Source of the DNA: Candidatus Kapaibacterium sp.
Lineage (GTDB): Bacteria > Bacteroidota > Ignavibacteria > Kapaibacteriales > Kapaibacteriaceae
DNA length: 11,248 nucleotides
Reading direction: 5' to 3'
Assembly (NCBI GenBank): GCA_030830285.1
Contig: JAURNF010000083.1
Coordinates: 1-11,248 of the forward strand
The translations under genes and the position numbers were made by a program. The notes beneath the pieces were generated by a model, which was given only the letters and a program-made list of their open reading frames with translations, was not told the DNA's origin and did not search any database. Below, in pieces: positions 1-8,302 of this stretch. Within the stretch, counting starts at the first letter, position 1. Every line of letters begins with the position of its first letter.

Positions 1-24
1 GATGATATGCAGCAGTGCCTCGAT

Positions 25-711
25 CTACTTCGAGCTAGCTCCGCCACCGACACGTCCGCGGAAGCCTGACGCCTTACGTTTGATGTACGGACTCGGCTTG
101 CCTGCATTGAATTTGCGAGGGTTCGGCAGCACCGCTGCCAATAAGCCCGCTTGATCTGGTCGAATCTGTGCAGCCGTTGTACCAAAGTGCTGTCTCGCAG
201 CTTGTTGCACACCGTAAATGCCGTCGCCCCATTCAATCATGTTCACGTACACTTCGAGGATGCGCTGCTTGCCCCATAGCGCCTCGATCAGATAGACAAA
301 CACGACCTCGAATGCCTTCCGCACCATTGATCGCCATGGAACGAGGAAGACGTTCTTCGCGGTCTGCATCGTGATTGTACTGGCACCACGTGGTGGTTTG
401 CCGCGTTTGATACGACCGGGATTTGCGCGCTCGGCAGCACGCACGGCGTCCCAATCAATGCCGCCGTGACGATAGAATTTGCGGTCCTCAGAGTTGATCA
501 CCGCCCGAAACACCGTCGGATTGACGTTATCTGCACTAACCCACTGATGCCGGACCAGCATCGATGTGCCAGTGAACGGCGCTTGCACAAACCGCCACAT
601 CATGAGCGGTGTAAACGCAGGGGGTACGATGCGAAACACGGCAACAACCGATATCATCCCGACGATTCCAGCAAGCGCAGTGCGCCATGTCCACACGAGA
701 ATATTTCGCAT
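25..711 (-). CDS. mtgA: Monofunctional biosynthetic peptidoglycan transglycosylase (GT51 family)
   Basis: This enzyme polymerises lipid II into glycan strands at the outer face of the inner membrane and has no transpeptidase domain. At 228 residues it is close to the usual MtgA length. A hydrophobic segment at about residues 11-31 is a single N-terminal membrane anchor. The GT51 motifs appear in order: NSEDRKFYRHGGID (73-86, with catalytic Glu75), RGASTITMQTAKN (108-120), KQRILEVYVNMIEWG (148-162) and YGVQQAARQHFG (166-177). The C-terminal tail is basic and Gly/Ser-rich. The gene is transcribed away from the Lrp-family regulator. A TAnnTTTG element lies 52 bases before its ATG, and no clear Shine-Dalgarno precedes the start. 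The stop is TAG, and the 24 bases beyond it to the window edge show nothing recognisable. The family call is secure. Assignment to mtgA rather than a bifunctional penicillin-binding protein rests on the complete short length. Confidence 0.95.
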   Translation of the reverse strand: MRNILVWTWRTALAGIVGMISVVAVFRIVPPAFTPLMMWRFVQAPFTGTSMLVRHQWVSADNVNPTVFRAVINSEDRKFYRHGGIDWDAVRAAERANPGRIKRGKPPRGASTITMQTAKNVFLVPWRSMVRKAFEVVFVYLIEALWGKQRILEVYVNMIEWGDGIYGVQQAARQHFGTTAAQIRPDQAGLLAAVLPNPRKFNAGKPSPYIKRKASGFRGRVGGGASSK

Positions 712-716
712 CAGAG

Positions 717-746
717 TTGTCGAATGATTGCAAAACGTTAAGTTTG
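717..746 (+). promoter_or_regulatory. Bacteroidota-type promoter for lrp-glnN
   Basis: TTG at 717-719 is followed after 19 bases by TAAGTTTG at 739-746. This matches the known Bacteroidota primary-sigma pattern (TTG near -33, TAnnTTTG near -7) in sequence and spacing. Transcription would begin near 753, giving a leader of about 28 bases. The call rests on sequence match only. Confidence 0.5.
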
Positions 747-771
747 TCCTGACGAATCTTTACAAACGTAA
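738..771. promoter_or_regulatory. Inverted repeat in the mtgA/lrp divergent region, candidate operator
   Basis: The left arm TTAAGTTTGT (738-747) and the right arm ACAAACGTAA (762-771) are reverse complements at 9 of 10 positions, separated by 14 bases. A third related sequence, CAAAACGTTA, sits just to the left at 731-740. Each arm contains a TAnnTTTG -7 element, one facing each way, so part of the symmetry may simply be two opposed promoters. The right arm touches the ribosome binding site of the regulator, so a protein bound here could block both genes. An autoregulatory Lrp-type site is an inference. Confidence 0.45.
763..770 (-). promoter_or_regulatory. Candidate -7 element for mtgA
   Basis: Read leftward, the bases are TACGTTTG, a full match to TAnnTTTG. 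I saw no TTG at the proper distance upstream, so this is only a partial promoter. It would give mtgA a leader of roughly 45 bases. Confidence 0.35.
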
Positions 772-774
772 GGA
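770..774 (+). promoter_or_regulatory. Ribosome binding site deciding the GTG start of lrp
   Basis: AAGGA ends 6 bases before the GTG at 781. No in-frame ATG lies nearby that keeps the helix-turn-helix intact, so this site supports the GTG as the true start. Confidence 0.6.
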
Positions 775-780
775 ACAGAC

Positions 781-1236
781 GTGAAAGAGCTCGACAGAGA
801 TATATGTGCGTTGCTGCAAGAGCACGCCCGTCTGAGCTTGAGTGACATCGCCGAGCGTCTCGGAACATCGGTGCCCACCATCAGTGAACACGTCAAGAAA
901 CTCGAAGCCGACGGCATCATTCGCGAGTATACGACTGTTCTCGATCCTGCCAGCTGTGGTTTCGATGTTACGGCCTTCATTTTCGTCGACCTCGATACAA
1001 GCGTACACTACGATGCGTTCCGCAGACAGTGTCGCACGCGCAAAGAAATTCTCGAATGCCATGCGATCACGGGCACTGCCTCGCACATGCTCAAGGTTCG
1101 TGTTCGCACAACGAGTGCGCTAGAGCAGCTTCTCTCAGCAATTCAGCAATGGAAGGGTGTCAGTAAGACGCTCACCAATGTGGTGCTGAGCACACACAAG
1201 GAAACAACCAATCTTCCACTCTCGGGTATGAGCTAA
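781..1236 (+). CDS. Lrp/AsnC-family transcriptional regulator
   Basis: This is a DNA-binding regulator of the feast/famine family, which usually binds an amino acid and assembles as dimers to octamers. It has 151 residues, a normal family length. The N-terminal winged helix-turn-helix covers about residues 3-55, beginning LDRDICALLQEHARLSLSDI with the recognition helix around SVPTISEHVKKLE (30-42). The C-terminal ligand-binding/oligomerisation domain (RAM) covers about 63-140 and includes ITGTASHMLKVRV, the position of the usual effector-pocket loop. Translation starts at GTG, supported by AAGGA 6 bases upstream. Its stop is 5 bases before the type III glutamine synthetase, so the two are probably co-transcribed, and the synthetase is its most likely target besides itself. 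The effector cannot be read from sequence. The family call is firm, but a specific name such as lrp or asnC would be a guess. Confidence 0.93.
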   Translation: MKELDRDICALLQEHARLSLSDIAERLGTSVPTISEHVKKLEADGIIREYTTVLDPASCGFDVTAFIFVDLDTSVHYDAFRRQCRTRKEILECHAITGTASHMLKVRVRTTSALEQLLSAIQQWKGVSKTLTNVVLSTHKETTNLPLSGMS

Positions 1237-1241
1237 CGCAT

Positions 1242-3398
1242 ATGTCATCGAACGTTGATATGGCCTCGATTGCGCGCAACTGGCGCCTTGACGGTGTTCA
1301 GGTTCCAACTCCATCGGATGTTGTTGCTGAAGTATTCGCAACTGACGTGCTCACACTTGAAGAGCTGCGTCAACGCTTGTCCAAGCCAGTGTGGCGATCG
1401 CTGCTCGCTACGCGTGAGCGTGGTGCAGCGCTCGATCCGGCAATTGCCGATACAGTGGCGCTTGCGATGAAGACGTGGGCAATGGAAAAGGGTGCAACGC
1501 ACTACACACACTGGTTCCAGCCGCTCACGGGTTCGACAGCTGAAAAACACGAATCGTTTGTGATGCCGACGAGCGATGGCTCGGCGATATCGCAGTTTTC
1601 AGGCAAAGAGCTCATCCAGGGCGAGCCTGACGCATCGAGCTTCCCAAGCGGCGGTCTGCGTGCTACGTTTGAAGCACGTGGATATACGGCATGGGATCCA
1701 ACTTCACCTGCGTTCATCATGCGTCATAGCAATGGTGCAACGCTGTGTGTGCCAACGGCGTTTGCTTCGTGGACAGGGGATGCGCTTGACAACAAGACGC
1801 CGCTTCTTCGATCACTGGAAACGATTCACAATGCTGCTATCCGCGCACTACGCTTGTTTGGCGACACAGAATCGCAGCGCGTTGAGTCGACAGTTGGTGC
1901 TGAGCAAGAGTACTTCTTGATTGACGAAGAGTTCTTCTATCGCAGACCAGATCTCGTGATGTGCGGTCGTACACTCTTTGGAGCGCGTCCTCCGCGTGGA
2001 CAGGAGCTTGAGGATCATTACTTCGGTTCGATTCCAGATCGTATCCTCACGTATATGACCGATGCAGAGCACCAGCTCTATGCGTTGGGGATTCCCATCA
2101 AGACACGCCATAACGAAGTGGCGCCGGGTCAGTTTGAAGTGGCACCGATTTTCGAATCATCGAACATTGCGGCTGACCACCAGCAGTTGGTGATGCAGGT
2201 GCTTCGCACAACGGCGCGTAAGTACGGTCTTGTGTGCTTGATGCACGAGAAGCCATTCGCAGGTGTTAACGGTTCCGGCAAGCACGTCAACTGGTCGATG
2301 TCGACGGATGCAGGACAGAACTTGCTCGAGCCAGGCGAGACGCCGCACGACAATATGCAGTTCCTGTTCTTCTGCGCTGCGGTGATTCGCGCTGTGGACA
2401 TTCACCAGGATCTGCTGCGCATTTGTGTTGCATCTGCATCGAACGATCATCGTCTCGGAGCTAACGAGGCTCCACCGGCGATTATGTCGATCTTCCTCGG
2501 TGATCAACTCACAGAGGTTTACGAGCGCATCGTCAGCGGCAAGGGTGGAAGCTCAAAGAAGTCGGGTCTGCTTGGCCTTGGTACGCAAGTTCTCCCGAAG
2601 CTCCCACAGCATGCTGGTGATCGTAATCGTACGTCGCCATTTGCGTTCACAGGAAACAAGTTTGAGTTCCGTGCCGTTGGATCATCGCAGTCGGTATCGT
2701 TCCCAATCACGGTGCTTAACACGATCATTGCCGAGTCGATCGACGCCTTGTCGTCTGCCATCGAAGCACGCATGAAGAAAAAGCAGAGCTTCGAAACTGC
2801 ATTGCTCGAAGTGCTGAAGGATACGTATGCGAAGCACGAGCGCATCATCTTCAATGGCGACGGATATTCTGGTGCGTGGCACAAGGAAGCTGAACGTCGC
2901 GGACTGCTTGGTCTACGCACAGCTGTGGATGCGATTGAGCACCTGCACAGTGACAAGAACATCAAGCTGTTCTCATCCTACAACGTGTTGAGCTCACGTG
3001 AGCTCGAGGCGCGCCAAGAAGTGTTCTTCGACTTGTACTTCAAGACGGTGAACATCGAGGGCGAGACAACGGAGTGGATTGCGCAGACGCAGATTCTACC
3101 AGGTGCGCTTCGTCACCTGCGTGAGATGAAAGAAACTGGCGTTGAGATCGCTGGCGTCCAGCGCGCTGTTACAGAGATGGCTGGCGCGGTGAATGCACTG
3201 AGCGATGCGATTGTTGAGCTTCGTGCGCAGAACATGGAGCTCGGTGGCGACGACGTCCATAGCAAGTCGCGCCACATGCGCGACAACGTGATTCCTGCAA
3301 TGAACAAGGTTCGCGTTGCTTCCGACGCGCTCGAGCGCATCACAGCACACGATCATTGGCCTTTGCCATCATACCGTGAGATGCTGTTCGTTAAGTAA
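1242..3398 (+). CDS. glnN: Type III glutamine synthetase
   Basis: It condenses ammonia with glutamate using ATP to form glutamine, the entry point of nitrogen assimilation in the cytoplasm. At 718 residues it matches the type III class (about 700-730) rather than type I (about 450-470). The type III N-terminal region includes FVMPTSDGSAISQFSGKEL (106-124) and SSFPSGGLRATFEARGYTAW (132-151). The catalytic core follows, with metal-binding glutamates in GAEQEYFLIDEEFF (219-232), the NEVAPGQFEVAP segment (291-302), the ATP/glutamate loop NGSGKHVNWSM (343-353) and GNKFEFRAVGSSQS (471-484). A long helical C-terminal region runs from about 500 to 700. The ATG lies 5 bases after the regulator's stop with no strong ribosome site, so translation may be coupled. 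A hairpin followed by a T-rich stretch begins 27 bases after the stop. The frame is intact and I see nothing broken. Confidence 0.95.
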   Translation: MSSNVDMASIARNWRLDGVQVPTPSDVVAEVFATDVLTLEELRQRLSKPVWRSLLATRERGAALDPAIADTVALAMKTWAMEKGATHYTHWFQPLTGSTAEKHESFVMPTSDGSAISQFSGKELIQGEPDASSFPSGGLRATFEARGYTAWDPTSPAFIMRHSNGATLCVPTAFASWTGDALDNKTPLLRSLETIHNAAIRALRLFGDTESQRVESTVGAEQEYFLIDEEFFYRRPDLVMCGRTLFGARPPRGQELEDHYFGSIPDRILTYMTDAEHQLYALGIPIKTRHNEVAPGQFEVAPIFESSNIAADHQQLVMQVLRTTARKYGLVCLMHEKPFAGVNGSGKHVNWSMSTDAGQNLLEPGETPHDNMQFLFFCAAVIRAVDIHQDLLRICVASASNDHRLGANEAPPAIMSIFLGDQLTEVYERIVSGKGGSSKKSGLLGLGTQVLPKLPQHAGDRNRTSPFAFTGNKFEFRAVGSSQSVSFPITVLNTIIAESIDALSSAIEARMKKKQSFETALLEVLKDTYAKHERIIFNGDGYSGAWHKEAERRGLLGLRTAVDAIEHLHSDKNIKLFSSYNVLSSRELEARQEVFFDLYFKTVNIEGETTEWIAQTQILPGALRHLREMKETGVEIAGVQRAVTEMAGAVNALSDAIVELRAQNMELGGDDVHSKSRHMRDNVIPAMNKVRVASDALERITAHDHWPLPSYREMLFVK

Positions 3399-3406
3399 CG
3401 AGCGGC

Positions 3407-5860
3407 TTACTTCGTTGATTTCTTGGCGGCCGTCTTTTTGACGGCCGTCGTCGTTTTCTTCGCAGCCTTCTTCGCAGCCTTCTTCGCTGGTTTCTTTGCG
3501 GCCTTCTTCACTGCCTTCTTCGCGGCTGGTGCTGCATCACCGGCTGCGGCCTTCTTTGCTGCAGCGCCCTTCTTTGCTGGCTTCGCAGGCGCTTGCTGCG
3601 CAGCGAGCTGCAAGCAATCTTCCAGCGTGAGGGCTTCGGCGTTGGTGTCCTTCGGGATGCGGACGTTCTGCTTGCCCACAACGATGTATGGACCCCAGCG
3701 TCCCTTGAGAACCTTTACCGATGGATCTTCCTCAAAGGTCTTGATCGTATTCTCGGCAATCTTCTGACGACGTGCGAGGATCACCTCGATGCCGCGTGGA
3801 CCTTCGATGGAGTAGGGATCGTCTTCCTTTGGAAGCGAGTAGAATGCTTTGTTGTGTTCGATGTATGGACCGAAGCGACCAAGCTTGACTTCCATTGGTG
3901 CTTCTTCGAAGAGTCCGATCACGCGAGGGAACTTGAACAACTCAAGTGCTTGCTCGAGCGTAACAGTCTCGATCGAGAGGTTGCCTGGAAGCCCCTTCTG
4001 CCGCTTGTTCTCGTCGTCGGCATCACCGATCTGTGCAATCGGCCCGTACCGTGCGAGACGCACGTAGACGTTCTTGCCTGATGTTGGGTCAACGCCAATG
4101 CAACGTTCGCCACTCTGACGTTCTGCTGTTTCGCTGGTCTTGCGGATGGTCTCTTGGAACGGACCGTAGAAGTCGCGAATCATGGTTGTCCAAGGGACGT
4201 TGCCATGTGCGATTTCGTCGAATTGCTTCTCGACAGTAGCCGTGAAGTTGTAGTCGAGAATGTCCTGGAAATGAGCCGTCAAGAAGTCGGTTACCACCGA
4301 ACCAATGTCCGTTGGGAACAGCTTCGACCGCTCAGCCCCGGTATTCTCAAGTTCGACGACGCGCGCAATTGAGCCGCTCTCGAGCGTCAGACGACGTACC
4401 TCGCGTTGACGTCCATCGCGATCTTCTTTAACGACGTACTTCCGTGTCTGAATCACCGTAATCGTTGGTGCGTATGTCGACGGACGACCAATGCCGAGTT
4501 CCTCAAGCTTCTTCACGAGCGAGGCTTCGGTGTATCGTGATGGTGGACGCTCGAAGCGTTCTTTGGCCATCATCGACATCAACGGAAGCTCTTGCCCAAC
4601 CTTCAATGGTGGAAGCATCTTCGACGCCTCGTCATCCTGCTGCTCGTCGTCGGTGGTCTCGAGGTACAGCTTCAAAAAGCCATCAAACACCAAGACCTCA
4701 CCAGTTGCCGTGAGCACATCCGGCAGCGTTGAAATCGCAATCGAAGCAACCGTGCGCTCCAGTCGGGCATCAGACATCTGTGATGCGGCGGTGCGCTTGT
4801 AGATCAAATCGTAGAGCTTCTTGTGTGCGTCTGTCTCACCAGCAGCACGCTTTGTGAAGTCGGTCGGACGAATTGCTTCGTGTGCTTCTTGAGCCGAGGC
4901 AACCTTTGTGGTGTATGTGCGAGGGTTGCTGTAGGTTTCACCAAAGGACGAAACAATGAAGTCCCTGGCTGCCCCGATCGCAATCTCGGAGAGATTCACC
5001 GAGTCGGTACGCATGTACGTGATAAGGCCTTGCTCGTATAAGTCCTGCGCAAGCTTCATCGTTCGGACAAGAGAATAGCCAAGCTTACGACTAGCTTCCT
5101 GCTGCAGCGTCGACGTCGTAAATGGGGCAGTCGGCGATTTCTTAGCTGGCTTCGTTTCAAGGTTCGTCACACGAAACACTGCGGTAGCACATGCTTCGAG
5201 GAACGCCCGCGCGTCTTCTTCGCGATCGAATCGCTGTGGCAATTCGGCGGTCAGCGTTCGACCCTCGACGGAAAACTCAGCAGTAATCTTGAACTGGCTT
5301 GTCGCCGTGAATGCCTGGATCTCGCGCTCGCGCTCAACGACCAGGCGCACGGCAACTGACTGCACGCGACCAGCCGAAAGGTTGCGCTGCACCTTGCGCC
5401 ACAGAACAGGGGAGAGACCGAAACCTACCAAGCGGTCCAACACACGGCGTGCCTGCTGCGCGTCAACCAGGTTCGTGTCGATACCGCGGGGGTGCTCGAT
5501 CGCCTTAAGAATGGCCGGTTTTGTGATTTCGTGGAACACGATACGTCGCGTTTTCACGGGATCAAGCTGCAGTGCCTCGGAAAGGTGCCACGCGATGGCC
5601 TCGCCCTCGCGGTCTTCGTCAGATGCCAACCACACCATGTCGGCCGAGCGAGCTTGCTTCTTCAGTTCGGATACGAGCTTCTTCTTGTCTTCGTTGATCT
5701 CATAGATCGGCGTGAAGTTGTTCTCGATGTCAATGGCCTTGTCGTTGCCTGGGAGGTCGCGGATATGCCCCATGCAGGAAGTCACGGTGAAGTCTGTCCC
5801 GAGGTACTTCTGGATGGTTTTCGCCTTCGACGGAGATTCGACAATGACAAGATTCTTCAT
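3407..5860 (-). CDS. topA: DNA topoisomerase I (type IA)
   Basis: It relaxes negative supercoils by passing strands through a transient single-strand break. The 817 residues begin with a Toprim domain: MKNLVIVESPSKAKTIQKYL contains Glu8, and ASDEDREGEAIAWHL (79-93) holds the metal-binding Asp81/Asp83/Glu85. The type IA core follows with GRVQSVAVRLVVERE (164-178), catalytic Tyr282 in GLITYMRTDSVNLS (278-291), EAHEAIRPT (325-333) and GIGRPSTYAPTI (456-467). The C-terminal part has at least three Toprim-associated repeats around RLARYGP (601-607), LGRFGPYI (660-667) and KGRWGPYI (719-726). There are no CxxC pairs, so the zinc ribbons of E. coli TopA are absent. In their place is a histone-H1-like Lys/Ala tail (about 757-817). 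It is probably translated from the fur transcript, starting 12 bases after the fur stop, and converges on glnN with 8 bases between stops. Confidence 0.96.
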   Translation of the reverse strand: MKNLVIVESPSKAKTIQKYLGTDFTVTSCMGHIRDLPGNDKAIDIENNFTPIYEINEDKKKLVSELKKQARSADMVWLASDEDREGEAIAWHLSEALQLDPVKTRRIVFHEITKPAILKAIEHPRGIDTNLVDAQQARRVLDRLVGFGLSPVLWRKVQRNLSAGRVQSVAVRLVVEREREIQAFTATSQFKITAEFSVEGRTLTAELPQRFDREEDARAFLEACATAVFRVTNLETKPAKKSPTAPFTTSTLQQEASRKLGYSLVRTMKLAQDLYEQGLITYMRTDSVNLSEIAIGAARDFIVSSFGETYSNPRTYTTKVASAQEAHEAIRPTDFTKRAAGETDAHKKLYDLIYKRTAASQMSDARLERTVASIAISTLPDVLTATGEVLVFDGFLKLYLETTDDEQQDDEASKMLPPLKVGQELPLMSMMAKERFERPPSRYTEASLVKKLEELGIGRPSTYAPTITVIQTRKYVVKEDRDGRQREVRRLTLESGSIARVVELENTGAERSKLFPTDIGSVVTDFLTAHFQDILDYNFTATVEKQFDEIAHGNVPWTTMIRDFYGPFQETIRKTSETAERQSGERCIGVDPTSGKNVYVRLARYGPIAQIGDADDENKRQKGLPGNLSIETVTLEQALELFKFPRVIGLFEEAPMEVKLGRFGPYIEHNKAFYSLPKEDDPYSIEGPRGIEVILARRQKIAENTIKTFEEDPSVKVLKGRWGPYIVVGKQNVRIPKDTNAEALTLEDCLQLAAQQAPAKPAKKGAAAKKAAAGDAAPAAKKAVKKAAKKPAKKAAKKAAKKTTTAVKKTAAKKSTK
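3410..3592 (-). repeat. Low-complexity repeat region encoding the Lys/Ala tail of TopA
   Basis: The last ~61 codons of topA are built almost wholly from Lys, Ala, Pro and Thr codons, as reiterated KKA, AKK and PAKK units. At DNA level a 12-base unit close to GCCTTCTTCGCA (+ strand) recurs nearly in tandem over about 3459-3530. Such repeats tend to change length between strains. The region also contains the hairpin proposed as the glnN terminator. Confidence 0.75.
3425..3460 (+). terminator. Candidate intrinsic terminator for glnN, inside the 3' end of topA
   Basis: Arms GGCGGCCGTC (3425-3434) and GACGGCCGTC (3440-3449) form a 10-pair GC-rich stem, with one G-T wobble and a TTTTT loop. On the + strand a T-rich stretch containing TTTTCTT follows (about 3451-3460). 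It starts 27 bases after the glnN stop. The T tract is interrupted, so efficiency is uncertain. Read leftward, as topA would be, no U tract follows the stem. The hairpin arises within Lys/Ala/Thr/Val codons of the topA tail. Confidence 0.4.
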
Positions 5861-5872
5861 GAAGCGTCCGAA

Positions 5873-6340
5873 TTAGTCCTGCTTATTGTGCTCGCAGGTG
5901 AGTGGATCGTGACAAACTGCGAAAATCTGCAGAGAGTGCGTCACGGGGCGGAAGCCCTGTTGCGAACATACCGCATCGCGGATGGAATCAATGCCTTCTT
6001 CTCGGAACTCAACGATATGACCGCATTCTACGCAAATCAAATGATCATGATTTGGCATCCGGCTGCTGAGCTCGAATGTGGCACTCTCACCGTGAAAACG
6101 GTGTTTCATCAGAATGTTGCACTGGGTCAGCAGATCCAGTGTCGAGTAAATCGTCGCTCGGGAGATCCGATCACCCCGGCTGTTCATGTGGATATAGAGC
6201 TCGTCGGCACTGAAATGTCGGTCGAGTTCCGCAATGCGATCGAGTGCCAGGAAGCGTTCTTGGGTGCTCCGGTACTTCTTTCGCTTGAGGAAATCCGCAA
6301 ACGAGGCCTTGAGTGCGTCGATGTCCTGAGATGGAGTCAT
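5873..6340 (-). CDS. fur: Fur-family metal-responsive transcriptional regulator
   Basis: This dimeric repressor/activator uses a divalent metal as cofactor. It has 155 residues from the chosen ATG, normal for the family. The winged helix covers about 1-90, with RSTQERFLAL (24-33), HFSADELY (42-49) and the recognition helix SRATIYSTLDLL (60-71). The dimerisation/metal domain has FEL (Glu90), HDHLICVECGHIVEF (98-112: His98, His100, Cys103, Cys106, Glu111) and CHDPLTC (Cys143, Cys149), giving a structural zinc set of CxxC plus Cx5C. The residue matching the peroxide-sensing Asp of PerR is Glu111, and Glu90 also matches Fur. This argues for iron (or another metal) sensing rather than PerR. An upstream ATG at 6412 would add 24 residues unlike Fur and cross the promoter region, so I rejected it. 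No Shine-Dalgarno precedes 6340. It leads the topA transcript and diverges from speA. Iron versus zinc or manganese specificity is not settled by sequence. Confidence 0.9.
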   Translation of the reverse strand: MTPSQDIDALKASFADFLKRKKYRSTQERFLALDRIAELDRHFSADELYIHMNSRGDRISRATIYSTLDLLTQCNILMKHRFHGESATFELSSRMPNHDHLICVECGHIVEFREEGIDSIRDAVCSQQGFRPVTHSLQIFAVCHDPLTCEHNKQD

Positions 6341-6342
6341 GG

Positions 6343-6360
6343 GCACAAATATATATGTGC
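6343..6360. promoter_or_regulatory. Near-perfect 18-base palindrome between fur and speA, candidate operator
   Basis: GCACAAATATATATGTGC pairs with itself at 8 of 9 positions per arm (only A6348/A6355 mismatched). It ends 2 bases before the fur ATG, contains a leftward TAnnTTTG element, and ends 1 base before the rightward one of speA. A protein bound here could control both directions. It is not an obvious classic Fur box, so autoregulation by Fur is a hypothesis. Confidence 0.5.
6346..6353 (-). promoter_or_regulatory. Candidate -7 element for fur-topA
   Basis: Read leftward the bases are TATATTTG, a full match to TAnnTTTG, ending 5 bases before the fur ATG. Transcription would then start at or within a base or two of the ATG, implying a leaderless or nearly leaderless message. 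No TTG is visible at the expected upstream distance, so support is partial. Confidence 0.35.
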
Positions 6361-6361
6361 G

Positions 6362-6369
6362 TAGTTTTG
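6362..6369 (+). promoter_or_regulatory. Candidate -7 element for speA
   Basis: TAGTTTTG matches TAnnTTTG and lies 35 bases before the chosen speA ATG, giving a leader of about 29 bases. A proper -33 TTG is not seen. Its location favours the start at 6405 over the upstream ATG at 6339. Confidence 0.35.
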
Positions 6370-6404
6370 TCGTTCGTTTTTTCACCTCTACAGACAGGCT
6401 GATC

Positions 6405-8300
<1,896 letters not shown>

Positions 8301-8302
8301 TC

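Noticed and set aside
3393..3412. AAGTAA / TTACTT inverted repeat spanning the two convergent stops
   Set aside because: Both genes simply end in Lys (AAG) plus TAA, which creates the symmetry. Six AT-rich pairs around an 8-base loop with no T tract do not make a terminator.
3423..3767. Hydrophobic Ala/Phe-rich + strand open frame that looks like a membrane protein
   Set aside because: It is the antisense reading of the Lys/Ala tail: AAG and GCC codons read in reverse give Phe- and Ala-rich sequence.
5873..6340. PerR-type peroxide sensor
   Set aside because: The position of the PerR regulatory Asp is Glu (HIVEF), and the other key acidic residue is Glu in FEL, as in Fur.
5492..6364. Long + strand open frame (290 codons) opposite topA and fur
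   Set aside because: It lies antisense to two genes with complete, conserved domains, has no recognisable motif, and its composition follows from the codon pattern of the opposite strand.
6339..6404. Longer speA starting at 6339
   Set aside because: The added residues have no family counterpart, overlap the fur start and would cross the candidate speA promoter element.
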